In this document: positions 1 to 10,177 of the stretch, piece by piece
Layout of the letters: each line of letters opens with the position of its first letter
Position numbering within the stretch: position 1 is the first letter of the stretch
Assembly (NCBI GenBank): GCA_000750105.3
Contig: JPHH03000001.1
Coordinates: 434,001 to 498,000 of the forward strand
From: Tolypocladium sp. Sup5 PDA-1
Lineage: Eukaryota > Ascomycota > Sordariomycetes > Hypocreales > Ophiocordycipitaceae
Reading direction: 5' to 3'
DNA: 64,000 nt
Translations under genes and position numbers: made by a program
The notes under the pieces: generated by a model
Databases searched by the model: none
Told to the model about the DNA's origin: nothing
What the model saw: the letters and a program-made list of their open reading frames with translations, nothing else

Positions 1-237
1 GCCGCTGGGAGCCTGGCTGTAGAGGTTGCGCGCGCGGCTCACGGCGCGGTACTGGATCGCGGAGCCCTGGTTCGCGGAGACGGCGTTGGCAGGGAGGGAG
101 GAGGAGGAGAAGGCGGAGGGGTGGACGTCCGGGCGGGGGTTGGCGAGGACGGCGCCGAAGGGGGCGAAGGCGTCTGGGGAGAGGGGCTGCGCGGTGACCT
201 GGATCCTGCGGTCGCCGATGTTGACGGTGAGGGCCAT
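1..237 (-). CDS. DAL3: Ureidoglycolate lyase, N-terminal part (runs off the window)
   Basis: The reverse strand from the ATG at 237 stays open to position 1, giving 79 residues that begin MALTVNIGDRRIQVTAQPLS. The segment NQGSAIQYRAVSRARNLY near the end matches what I know of the ureidoglycolate lyase/hydrolase family (PF04115), whose N-terminus carries an F-x-P-FG-x-V-L pattern, seen here as AFAPFGAVLAN. The enzyme releases glyoxylate and urea from ureidoglycolate, the last step of allantoin catabolism, probably in the cytosol. It is divergently arranged with the MFS transporter that starts at 1049, so the two may share an 0.8-kb promoter region. The C-terminal half, with the rest of the active site, lies outside the window. 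The family call rests on about half of the protein. Confidence 0.75.
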   Translation of the reverse strand, partial: MALTVNIGDRRIQVTAQPLSPDAFAPFGAVLANPRPDVHPSAFSSSSLPANAVSANQGSAIQYRAVSRARNLYSQAPSG

Positions 238-1048
238 GGTGTGTGATGCTGCGATGTCGGGAGAAGTGAGGCAGGCCTCGAGTAATGAACGTGGGTTGTT
301 TTGCCCACCGGCCCAATTGTCTCTTGGAGCTGCGCTTCCTCCTTTGGCTCACGTTGACAGGGAAAAGAATCCAAGACAGCAGGAAGATTTCAAGGGCCCA
401 GGAACATGAAAGGGCGGCGAGTGTATGGCATGTTTATGTGTCGATATGAACCGCTGCAGATGCCCGACGTTGAGTGGCTGCAGAGACGGAGCCGGCTTCC
501 TGCGGGGCGGACGCCTGCGCCGGTCCCGGACGCCTCCGGCGGGACCCTCCGCGTGCTCTCCCAAGTCCACATCCTCCATCCACCCGACCGCTGCTGAAGA
601 CAAGCGCATTCGCCATATTAATAGCCCGTCACACAATCCATCCTGGAACCGTTGGAACCAGGCCGTGCTTCAATGGCTGGCAATACGTACATGGCATTGT
701 GGCTGTTTGTGGGCGGGCTTCCCGCGGGAACTTCATCACGTCAACTGCCGTTTGCCGTTTAGAGACGCGGGCACGTTGGACTCGGCACCGACTCGGCGTT
801 CCGCTATCGCTGGCGAAATCCGCCCCGACCGGTGTAGATGTTGCCATCCATGAGGCCCTTTCTCATCTCCGTCGACCTGTACGCTCACCTCTATTTTATC
901 AGTGAACCCATCGTCACGCCTGTGATGGATAAACAGGAGTCTTATTCCTACCTCGCCGTGCTGCTCGCTTCGCCACCAGACATCGCCGCCCGTGGCACCG
1001 TACTCCATCCCGCCGCATACCGCCGCGTCGCTGCCGCCACCGGAATAG
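238..1048. promoter_or_regulatory. Divergent intergenic region
   Basis: This 0.8-kb stretch separates two divergently transcribed genes and so should hold both promoters. Several short open frames cross it on both strands, but they overlap each other, are rich in R, P and S, and show no recognisable domain. No repeat or RNA gene was seen. Confidence 0.5.
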
Positions 1049-2967
1049 ATGAGGCGTGACGGCCCGCACTGGGATGACGAGTCGGACCGCGAGCTCGACG
1101 TAGAGACGGGCGCGCTCCTCGCCTCGGGGCGCGCTGGGCGACGAGGAGCAGGCGATGCGTCTGCCGTGACGGAGGGCGACGGCGCCGCTGCCCGGCACGC
1201 TCCGGCTGCCGCCCGTACACGGGCACAGGCACGGAGCAGCAAGGAGCCAGTCGCATGGAGGGACCTCCCGCGAAAGGACCAGCTGGTCATCATCACGCTG
1301 GCCCGGATGAGCGAGCCCCTGGTGCAGACGTCCCTACAGGTGCGTTCCCGCTCTCAACGACATCCGCCACGCTCCATCGAGGTACATCCCGTATCAAGCG
1401 CGTATCAGTCCACTCACCATGGCACCTGCAGGCCTACATGTTCTACCAGCTCAAGTGGTTCGACCCGTCGCTCCCCGACGCCACCATCGCCAGCCAGGCC
1501 GGCGTCCTGCACGCCAGCTTCATGGCCGCGCAGTTCGTCACCGCCCTGCTCTGGGGCCGCGTCGCCGACTCGCGCCGCGCGGGCCGCAAGACGGTCCTGC
1601 TCATCGGCCTGCTCGGCACCAGCGCGTCCTGCGTCGGCTTCGGCTTCTCGACGACGTTCTGGCAGGCGCTGCTGTTCCGCACGCTGGGGGGCATGACCAA
1701 CGGGAACATTGGCGTCATGCGGACCATGTAGGCCCCCTTTTCACCTTGAGAGAGATGGGAGTGGGTGGTTGTTGACGACATGCGCAGGATCAGCGAAATC
1801 ATCCGCGAGAAAAGGTTCCAGCCCCGGGCCTTCCTCCTCCTCCCCATGACCTTTAACATCGGCGTCATCCTCGGCCCCATCCTCGGCGGCCTGCTCTCCG
1901 ACCCGGCCGGCAGCTACCCGGACCTCTTCGGCGCCGTGCCCTTCTTCGTGCGCTTCCCCTACGCGACGCCCAATATCGTCAGCGCCACGTTCCTGCTCTG
2001 CGCCGCCGCCGCCGTCTGGCTCGGCCTCGAGGAGACGCTCGACGGCCTGCGCGACGGCGCGCCCGACCTAGGCGCCCGTGTGGGGGGGAAGCTGGCGGCG
2101 CTGCTGCGGAGGCGGTTCTCGAGGACGGCCGGGTACGAGGCTCTCCCGGCGGCGGACGTTGAGCTCACGGCCGAGGGGGCGCCGTCGTCGAAGCCGCCCG
2201 TCAAGCGGTACACGCACCGCCTCGCCTTCCGGCGCATCTTCACGCGCAACGTCGCCCTCACGCTCTTCGCCCAGTTCTTCCTCACCTTCCACGTCGGCAC
2301 CTTCAACTCGCTGTGGTTCGTCTTCCTCTCGACCCCCGTCTGGGACCCGCGTACCTCCGAACACGTCGTCCGCCTGCCGTTCCGCTTCACCGGCGGCCTC
2401 GGCCTGCAGCCGCGCTCCGTCGGCCTCGCCATGGCCGTGCTCGGCGTCATCGGCATCACCATGCAGCTCCTCCTGTACCCGCGCGTGTCCGCCCGCCTCG
2501 GCACCATCCGCTCCTGGCGCCTCTCGCTGCTCTTCTTCCCCGTCACCTACTTCCTCGTGCCGTACCTGTCCGTCGTGCCCAGCACCGCCGCGCCGCCCGC
2601 GGCCAAGGCCGGCGCCGCCGTCTGGCTCGCCCTCGTCGGCGTGCTGCTGTTCCAGGTCACCGGCCGCACCTTTGCGCTCCCCAGCCAGGCCATCCTCGTC
2701 AACAACTGCTCCCCGCACCCGAGCGTCCTCGGCACCGTCCACGGCCTGGGCCAGAGCGTCAGCAGCGCGGCGCGCACCATCGGGCCCATGATAGGGGGCC
2801 TCGTGTACGGCTTTGGGCTCAGCAGGGGCGTCGTCGGCGTCGTGTGGTGGGCGCTCGGCGGCATCGCCATCTGCGCGTGCCTGGCCAGCTTGCTGGTCAG
2901 AGAGGGAGACGGGCACGAGATCTGGCTCGACGGTGACGAGGAAGAACCTGCAGAGGTAGATCGGTAG
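1049..2967 (+). CDS. Major facilitator superfamily transporter (ZIF1/YCR023C-like)
   Basis: Three exons, 1049-1339, 1432-1727 and 1788-2967, join in phase to a protein of 588 residues. Intron 1 (92 nt) interrupts after LVQTSLQ and intron 2 (60 nt) splits the Met codon in GVMRTM/ISEII. Exon 1 ends in the family motif WRDLPRKDQLVIITLARMSE, and exon 2 has the loop 2-3 signature GRVADSRRAGRKTVLLIGL. Exon 3 carries GPILGGLL and a long cytoplasmic loop between transmembrane halves (about residues 275-360), followed by a second set of hydrophobic segments. About twelve membrane spans are expected. This is the fungal MFS branch related to plant zinc-induced facilitators and yeast YCR023C; the substrate cannot be told from sequence. 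The start at 1049 is the only upstream ATG giving a phase-correct first exon. The last bases of the gene recur at 4939-4986. Confidence 0.88.
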
Positions 2968-3003
2968 CAAAAATGGGCAATTCCCGAACAAAGCTCAGTT
3001 CCA
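2958..3003 (+). repeat. Imperfect direct repeat, copy A
   Basis: The end of the MFS gene and its first 3' bases, starting AGATCGGTAGCAA, recur at about 80 percent identity at 4939-4986. The copies flank a 1.9-kb block holding a strong hairpin and a small secreted-protein gene. Confidence 0.6.
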
Positions 3004-4123
3004 CTTCTTCCAGCTCGGTCAAGCGCGCGCATCTCCAAGACCGCCCTGCATCTTGCGCTCAACGCCCGTGACCTTCCTCTGCGTATGCTTTCGCAGGTAG
3101 TAAGTTCGAATTATAGCCATCTGACGCTCTTATAGAGAGTATGTATATATCAAGTTGAGGCGGCACGTAATTTTGTACGATGTTACTAATTTTCCTTGCG
3201 TTATTTTTAAAAAGTTTGATGTGTTGTAAGGGGCTTACTAGAGTTTGTTCAACGAGTAGATGCCTTCGTATTATCTATTTAACGCTAAAGAGAAAGAGAA
3301 GGGAAGAGGGAGAGGGCAGGGGCTGCTCGCCTCGGCCTCTTACTATGATTCCTTGACGTCTTTGTCAGGGCGACCAACGGAAGTCTCAGTCACGTATGGA
3401 CGTACACGGGCCCTTGCGCAACCCACTTACACGGACCCGGGCCGGTCCACTTACACGGGCGGCCTGGTCCTGGCACACCAGGACTCTATTCGGGCACAGC
3501 CCGTGAAGAGTCCTGGTGTGCCTAGGGGCTCGCGCCGCCCAACAATAGCTTGGGCAATTCATTCTTTTCGCTTTCTTTACAACCACAAAGACCTTCGTCT
3601 GTATCGTCTCTGGCGAATTGACTTACGGTGATGCGTTTCATCCCTCCTTGTGTAGTCAGGCCGCGTTGTTCTCACGCAGAGTACGACACGACCCCGAAGA
3701 CAGAGCCTTGTGTCGTTGCCTTACCTTGTGTTGTGTGTTATGTATGCGTGTTGGATTGCACTCTATCTCCAACTTGATATAGACCGCGTGACCCGTTAGT
3801 TCGCCCTCGCTGTTGCCTAGTTATTTCATTGTCTGTGCGGCTCGTCGTTGGGTTCGTGTTGTGTTTTAAGATATTGGAATATAGGTACCTTGCGTATGAG
3901 GTATTAAACCTGGAACCTATCTTGAAAGCTGCGCTACAGGTGCGTCCCTCTTCTCGTACCAGATCTAAGATCCACCTTGTAGAAGAGAGCATGGCAAGTT
4001 CACTTATAGCATCTAGGCCTATATGTCCTAACAGTCCGAACTCTATATCCACGGAAGTCGCTAGCAGCTTTTCAGAAACACATCGTCTACTCTTTATTTC
4101 CAAAGTTGTCCGGTATCGCCACC
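2968..4123 (+). other. Intergenic block between MFS gene and secreted-protein gene
   Basis: There is no supported gene here. The stretch is more AT-rich than the flanking genes. It holds a long perfect hairpin (3472-3522), a duplicated CCACTTACACGG at about 3423-3455, and T/G-rich sequence from 3650 to 3900 that looks like a decayed transposon end, although no paired LTR or coding remnant could be seen. A 123-codon open frame at 3260-3631 overlaps the hairpin and looks accidental. Confidence 0.4.
3472..3522. repeat. Perfect 15-bp inverted repeat with nested inner stem
   Basis: GGCACACCAGGACTC at 3472-3486 is perfectly complementary to 3508-3522. Within the loop, CGGGC (3491-3495) pairs with GCCCG (3499-3503) around ACA. 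The whole would fold as a two-tier hairpin in DNA or RNA. Confidence 0.85.
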
Positions 4124-4794
4124 ATGAAATATATTCTTCTTTGCGCTCTCCTTGGCCTGGTTCACGCTGCCACCACCGGATCTAGCCAGGCCATCAATGA
4201 CCTTGGAGTGCGTGGAGCCTTCGAGTCCCCTATTGAATGGGACGTTCGGGCGTTCCTAGATGGGCCAGTTCTTATACTCGTTGGAACCGCGCAGAAGGTG
4301 CATGCGTAGCTTCTAGCCATCAACCCAAACCATACCTCGGACTTCCATCTTGACGATGTAGAACGTCGAGCCCCCAATCTTCCTCCTGGCCATATCGACT
4401 TTACTCATGAGAAAGTAATTTGCGACCGGGCTAGATGGGGAACCCTTGACGCCAACGCGTTTGTCTCCGGCGTGAATCATCTTAATTTCCTACCAGAAGG
4501 CCGACCTCGGAACCAAGCCGGACCGGGCGCGTGCGGGCAGGTTAGCTGCTCGTGGGATTCGGCTATCTGGTGGTGCAATGATGTAAGTCAGCAAGATAAT
4601 GTACTAGAAACGTGATAGTGTCATTAACACCAGTCCTATAGTCGAAGGAGCCCAGGACCCTAGACAGTTGGCATTGGATTGCAGATGGCGCAAACCAGGT
4701 TGCTAGGTCGTGCGGTACCAAGACCGATAGGATCGGTGGACAGGCCTTCCACTGGACAGGTTGGAACGTCATTCTCTGCAAGGGGAAGTGCTAG
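4124..4794 (+). CDS. Small secreted cysteine-rich protein, three exons
   Basis: Exons 4124-4207, 4310-4582 and 4642-4794 join in phase to 169 residues. Intron 1 (102 nt, GTGCGT..GTAG) removes the in-frame TAG at 4307-4309. Intron 2 (59 nt) has a textbook GTAAGT donor and a CTATAG acceptor. Residues 1-16 (MKYILLCALLGLVHAA) are a clear signal peptide. A dibasic RR at about 47-48 could be a Kex2 site releasing a mature form that starts APNLPPGHID. The mature part has seven cysteines (about 66, 103, 108, 117, 143, 165, 169), a core GACGQVSCSWDSAIWWCND, and a C-terminal LCKGKC. This layout is typical of small secreted fungal proteins of unknown role, including effector candidates; the SCS-x4-IWWCN block resembles uncharacterised secreted proteins I have seen in other fungi. 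The function is unknown. It lies between two direct repeats, which hints at a mobile or duplicated segment. Confidence 0.82.
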
Positions 4795-5159
4795 ATCAGG
4801 AATGAGATTGGCAGTCGTTGGCACATTCTGTTCCTGACGATGAAACAGACGACTTCCTTTATACTTACCTATGCACTTGCACGACGGAATGGATACGGGT
4901 TTTCCTCCAAGGCCTTGGCTAAGGGGGATGTCTGAGGCAGATCGGTAGCAATAAGGGTCAATTCTCGAACAACAAAACTCCGTTCCCAGATCTGGCTGCG
5001 TTGCCATACATACTACTGACATTGAACGCCGAAATGACCTCCCGGACAACATAGTACATCCCACGATACGTTTCGCGGTCCCGATTCGAACTTGTAGCCT
5101 ACCTGCCGCTCCGTTGCCATATTTTTACGCCGTCCTTGCACTGCAATGCATACCGCTGT
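4795..5159. other. Intergenic, contains direct-repeat copy B
   Basis: No gene is seen. The 3' regions of two convergent genes meet here, and the second copy of the direct repeat lies at 4939-4986. Confidence 0.5.
4939..4986 (+). repeat. Imperfect direct repeat, copy B
   Basis: AGATCGGTAGCAATAAGGG and the following bases match 2958-3003 in the same orientation with scattered substitutions and a small gap. Confidence 0.6.
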
Positions 5160-6803
5160 TTATGCGAATTCCCTCGGCCGCTGCGCACCCCCGAGGGCGG
5201 GATCGTCTTCGTAGTCTTTAGCGCCCGAGGTCTTCCATGGCGTGGATGATGACGGCGAGACGGGCTGCAGACCGATCTGATGCGACGGGGGCTCGTAGCC
5301 CGGTGGTGGATCGGACGGGTAGCCGGACCCCGAGGCATGGTGCTGGTCCTCTCGCCACGGCTGCGGTTGATAGCCCGTGTTGGCGCCGTTGAGCGGACCA
5401 CCCACGGGTTGGAAGCGCTTCTTCTTGGCGAGCCGCCGCTGCCAGATGATGACGAAGAGAGTGGCAACGGCGCCAAAGATAATGAGGCCGGCAAGCACCA
5501 TGCCGTACTTGCGGTCGAGGGCAAACGTGAAGCCGCTGCGATCTTGTCAGCGCACAGATCCAAGACGCAACGCGAGGCTGGGGGTCGTACAAAAAGGCAT
5601 TCAGCACGCCGAGGAAGATGATGAGGCGGCCCAACCAAAGATGAACCCTACCATACTTGGTTGGCGCCTGCGTCTTGCGGTACTGCGTGTGGTGGAGGAA
5701 GCCGAGCGAGAACTGGACCAGGATAAAGGCGACGATGATGAAGCCGAGGATCTGGTGGTAGGAGCGGAAGCCGCGAGACTGGAGCGAGTCAGCAATGGAA
5801 ATAGTTTCTTTTGTCCAAGAAGTCCAAGAAACCCACCCTCTGGTAGTTGAAGCTGGCGGCCACGCCCAGGCCAAGGCCCGCCAGGACGCCGACCATGGCC
5901 ACCGTCTGGTTCAGCCCGTGCCAGCGCGCCCAGCGCCCGAGGCGCAGCACGACGACGCCAAAGGGGAACATGGCCACGATGCAGAAGACCATGAAGGTGG
6001 CGTGCAGCGCGGCCTTGACGTCGGAGAGGCCCGTCTTGCGGTAGTCGAGCGAGGTGCCCTCGCTGACCGAGTCCTTGGTCAGGACGGGGGCGTCGGCGCT
6101 GCCCTGGGTGCGCTTCATGTCGATGGTGAAGGTGCCGTACTCGCGATGCATCTTGATGCCCGCGCCGGGGCTGTCGCTGCCGAAGCCCTCCATGGGCCCG
6201 ACGGCATAGATGGCCTTTTGGTTGGGCGAGGTGACGTCGATGTAGCCGCTGTTGGAGTCGGCGGCGGGCCAGCTGCGGCAGTGCTCGCTGCACTTTGCGT
6301 TGAAGACCATGTAGCCGTCGACGACGCCGGTGCCATTCAGCACCTCGATCTTGACGTCCGGGTAGAGCTGGGGCTCGTAGTTGCCGTAGGCGACGCGCGG
6401 GGAGAAGGTGACGTTGTCGCCCCTTTCGTTGCGGTAGATCATGAGGAAGAGGGCGCCCTTCATGTCGTCGCTGCCGAGGCCGACGGCGCCCCACGAGTTC
6501 TCGGTCGGCACGCGCAGGCTGAAGAAGATGTCCGAGTTGTCATTGTCGGGCACGGTGAAGGCGAAGGCGACGTCGCCGCCGGGGGACACGAAGGTCGACT
6601 GGCCGGGGGGGTTGTCTTTGTCGGCGGCTCTGACGGGACCGGGTGCGAGGGCTTCACGGCATCGTGGTTAGCTGGCTTCGTTCGAGCGCATCCAACGACG
6701 TCAAGGGGCGACGGCTCTGACGGGCGCATCGACTCCATCCATCAAAGGGGGCCCGCTCACCTGTGGCAGCCAGGGCGGCGCGCCAAATCGTCTTGAGCAG
6801 CAT
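5160..6803 (-). CDS. Secreted CDH-type cytochrome domain fused to a cytochrome b561 membrane domain
   Basis: Four exons in transcription order, 6803-6761, 6651-5837, 5778-5591 and 5535-5160, join in phase to 473 residues. The signal peptide, MLLKTIWRAALAATALAPGP, is split by intron 1. Residues about 25-225 are a cellobiose-dehydrogenase-like cytochrome (DOMON-type) domain, with FAFTVPDNDNSDIFFSLRVP and NSWGAVGLGSDDM. Then follow five hydrophobic helices, including YHQILGFIIVAFILVQFSLG and GRVHLWLGRLIIFLGVLNA, whose histidines fit the b561 haem ligands. The tail is Pro/Gln-rich and cytoplasmic. Proteins of this build are thought to pass electrons across the plasma membrane to extracellular acceptors, such as ferric iron. 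No dehydrogenase (FAD) domain is present. Intron 3 is 55 nt and intron 2 is 58 nt. Confidence 0.88.
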
Positions 6804-7735
6804 CCCGTCGAGCTCGAGGCGCAAAGGAACGATGGATGCCGCGACTGGTGCAGGGAAGCAGAAACGACCCGACGCTGTGGTGCAAGCGGCAGAGTGCTCG
6901 TGCTCGTAGGAGGCAGCCGATCTCTTTACGAGGTCAACTCAGCCCCCAGACTCGACCCCTGGCGTCCAGGTCCAGGAGCGGGCTGTCGGCCGTGGTGCTA
7001 ATTTCGCTGGCGCCGCTCTAAAGTGCCGAATAGGAATTGAGTTAAAGCCAAGATCTGGCATGCCACACCCTCCCTTTGCTCGCAATGACGCACGAGAGTT
7101 GTTCGAAGCGGCGCGGGCGTGGAGCGAGCGTACGCGTCACATGTTTGATGGACATTCGTTGCGCAGCCCGTCGAGCAGATGCCGGGAGACGGCACTTTCG
7201 CGACTGGGGAACTTCTGGGGACTTCTGGGAGCACTGCGCACGACCAGCCGAGCAGCACATGCCTTGCTCTGGCGTGTCCTGGTGTAATGCGACGGCGGTG
7301 ATTCGCTCGTCAACTTGGGGCGGTTGCCCACCCTTTATGCGCACTAGAGCGAGATGCCCGTATGTAGCGCAGTGCAGCCGTGCAGCCGCGCAGCGATGCA
7401 ACCAAGCAACCTTTACGACATACTAGCGTTTCCAGGTGCTTTGTGATGGTCCTACCAAACGAGCAACTCATATCAACTCCCGAGGTTTGTTCATGGAAGG
7501 GGAATGCTACAAACATATTATTCACCGCAGGGGCATAGCAGTTCCGAGTACTCCGTATGTGGTTTTGGCCCACAATCTGTGATTGTGATGGGCAAAGCAG
7601 CTCTCCTGCATAAAAAGCGCTCAACATGGTACCTGCAGAGTATGCGCACGTCGATGTACACCGCGCATCATATCAAATAACTCCCGTATGGACTCATCAA
7701 CATCAACACGCGTTAATCATGACTCCTCGGCCGCA
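6804..7735. other. Intergenic
   Basis: This is the promoter side of the b561 gene and the 3' side of the PLC-like gene. The short open frames on both strands are mutually overlapping and featureless. No RNA gene or repeat was recognised. Confidence 0.4.
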
Positions 7736-8729
7736 TCACGACAGCCCGTTGAGAACCAGCTGCGCCTTTTGCGCGTCACCAATGTTGACCCAATCCAGCT
7801 GCAGCCCTCGGCGTTAGCTTCACTCTCATAAGACCACCCCGAGGAATATGCGTAAACTCACCAGGACAACATTCGGCTGCGGCTTGCTCTGGCTCTTGCA
7901 CAGGTCGACCTGCTTCTGGATCGACGCCAGCGAGTTGGTGTTGCCCGCGTCCAGCATGTCGGGAAACACAATGTCGCCAATCTTGAAGTTGAGCATGTGG
8001 TTCATGATGCCCATGAGCGTCGAGGGGTCGGCGCCCGACGGCCGGTCGACGCTGCACGTCGGGAAGCTCTTGTCCGTGATGCCGTAGGGCGTCTCCCAGT
8101 AGTGGTTGAACTCGCTGATGATGTAGTCGACCTTGGTCTGATCCGCATGGTAGTCTGCAGTCGTCTCAGAACTCACCCCCCTTTGTGCGGCACTCTCCCT
8201 CATCGGGTTGAGACTCACCCATAAAGACAATCAGACGCGTCCCGGCGTCGATGAGCTCCTGCAGCGTCGGCCACTGGTCCTTGGCCACGACGCCCTTGGG
8301 ACGGAAGACGTACTTCTTCAGCCCCGAGCTGCCAAACGCCGCGTCAAACTTGTCCACCGGGATGCCGTCGATGTTGGTCAGCAGCAGCGTCACCACGTCG
8401 TCCGGGTGGCCGCCCATCCAGTCCGCAATCTCTTGCAGGTACTCCGTCAGCGGACCGACGTCGAGCTCCCAGCAGTTCGTGTGGCACATCTCGATCTCGC
8501 CGGACTTGTCATGCGTCTGCGCCTGCAGGAAGCGCACGCCGCTGTCGAGCTGCACCGTCACCGACACGAGCTGGTTGTGGGCGAGCGTCTCGCCGACAAA
8601 GACGCTGTTGTGCGTGCCGATGAACGTCACGTCCGAGTACCGGCGCCCGCAGAGCTCGGGGCGGCCGTTGCACGCCGCGAGGGCCGTGGCCGTGGTGGCC
8701 GCGAGGGGGAGCAGCAGAGGCAGCTGCAT
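7736..8729 (-). CDS. Secreted PLC-like phosphodiesterase (PI-PLC X-type TIM barrel)
   Basis: Three exons, 8729-8219, 8154-7862 and 7798-7736, give 288 residues. The first splice joins FM to DYHADQTKVDYIISEF and the second joins NVVL to LDWVNIGDAQ; both are phase-correct and restore the family pattern. The start at 8729 gives a signal peptide, MQLPLLLPLAATTATALA. An upstream in-frame ATG at 8837 would bury it. The X-domain motif FIGTHNS holds the first catalytic histidine, and EIEMCHTNCWELD supplies the second half of the site. These single-domain secreted proteins resemble bacterial and fungal PI-PLC-like enzymes, but the true substrate of the fungal group is unsettled. The C-terminal NIGDAQKAQLVLNGLS is also typical. 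It would act outside the cell. Confidence 0.88.
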
Positions 8730-10177
8730 CTTGGGAGCGCACGCTGCGAGGCCGATGGCTACCGGGTCGGGGGCCCCTCGCTGTGCGGCGAGGCCGTCGA
8801 CAAGGCCCAGGCCCTGCTTTATACAGGCAACTGGCATGAGTGAATGGGTGGATGGCTGGCCGCTGGACTAGACTGCGGCAGGGCAAGTCATCCGATGCGC
8901 GCCGTCGCCGGCGTCCGTGCCGTTGTCGGTCTCAGGTTGGCCAGCGGGCGGACTGACGTCGCTGCGTGGGATCGTGGGCTTGCAGGGGCCGCCCAACGCC
9001 TTCTGACGGTTCTGAGTTCTGACCCCTCAGCTTGCAATGCGAGTGACGGCGGCCGATGTCGTGATTGGTTTGCAGCGAGATCTGGAAGGGGACGATCCAA
9101 CGCTAACCGGCATCATCGCGGGGGGATGGATGCACTCTCGACGATGACTTCAACGGCACCTGAGAATAAAACGGCTATTCAGCTTCCAGGTCGTGCAGAG
9201 TCGCGCAGTCCAATATCCTCCGCGAATGCTCCTGGACGGACGCCTTGCCTTCTCGGCAAAGCTGAAGCTAGACATTGAAGCTGGTGGCGTTTGGCTGTGC
9301 GGCATTACTACATCGCGGGCTGTCTGACTACTGCGAAGGGTCCTGCACCGCGCTGATCACCAGCCATCCGTCCATCCATCGCGGGGAGAGGCAAGGAGAG
9401 GATCGGCAGCCAGACGCTGCGTCGTGATGGGTCTTGCGGTGGTTGCTTTGCAGCAGATCTGTGCGGCTTTAAATCCTCGACCTGCATATCTTGGGGCGGC
9501 AGCCGTTGCTCCCCCTACCCTTCTGGAGCCTGCAGTAGGCTCTGTCATGGCTTCAATGCCTTGGCCGTGGAGGTGCGCCCACCGACTCATTTTCGTGACC
9601 GAGTCCCGGGTGTCTCTCGCTTTCTGAGACTGGACTGGGTCCGTACCTAGGTTTGTGAAACCCATATTCTCTTTAATTGGGATATCTCAGGGCAGCAGAA
9701 GAGATGCAGGTTGTTGGGGACTGTTGGGTGACGGCATACCGCCAGTGCAACTGGTAAATGTAGTATATCTCTATGCAGCAACACGAAATTTGGAGGCTAC
9801 AAGCAGGTACAACAACAAGACCACTGTGACACTCGAAAGTCAATCTCTTGTTATATGCAGACAAAGAATTTCGTCAAACACTAGGTTCTTAGAAAGCCAT
9901 TGTTGAAAGAATCGGGCTTTGATAAGGTTGGTCACCGCCTGTTCCACCCCCAGCGACACCACCCCCCAGCGACACCACCCCAGCGACAACCGCCCCGCCT
10001 CCCTGCCGCTACCCGCCAGGGACTCAGGACAGGGACAACCGCTTTGTCCAGGCACCACAGTGGAGCTCTTATCTTATCGCACCACGACACTTTGTCCTCT
10101 GCCAACCTGCCACCAACGTCACCTCCATCATCCCTCGATATTCCTTACCAGCATCTGGCGATGCTTCGCCGCCTACA
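8730..10177. promoter_or_regulatory. Divergent intergenic region with a minisatellite
   Basis: This 1.45-kb gap separates divergent genes. No coding exon could be supported. A three-unit CCCCAGCGACACCA minisatellite lies at 9946-9990, about 190 bp before the J-protein start. Confidence 0.45.
9946..9990 (+). repeat. Three-copy tandem repeat, unit about 15 bp
   Basis: The units ACCCCCAGCGACACC, ACCCCCCAGCGACACC and ACCCCAGCGACAAC follow one another in the 5' region of the J-protein gene. Confidence 0.8.

Noticed and set aside
2068..2991. 307-codon minus-strand frame antisense to the MFS gene
   Set aside because: Rich in E, A, G and D as expected from the complement of a GC-rich third position. 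The plus strand has clear transporter motifs.
3640..4100. Possible solo LTR
   Set aside because: The T/G-rich texture resembles LTRs, but no paired TG..CA ends, target duplication, primer-binding site or second copy could be found by eye.
5070..5110. Possible tRNA B-box (GTTCGAATC on the minus strand)
   Set aside because: The flanking bases do not form a T-arm stem and no A-box or acceptor stem could be paired.
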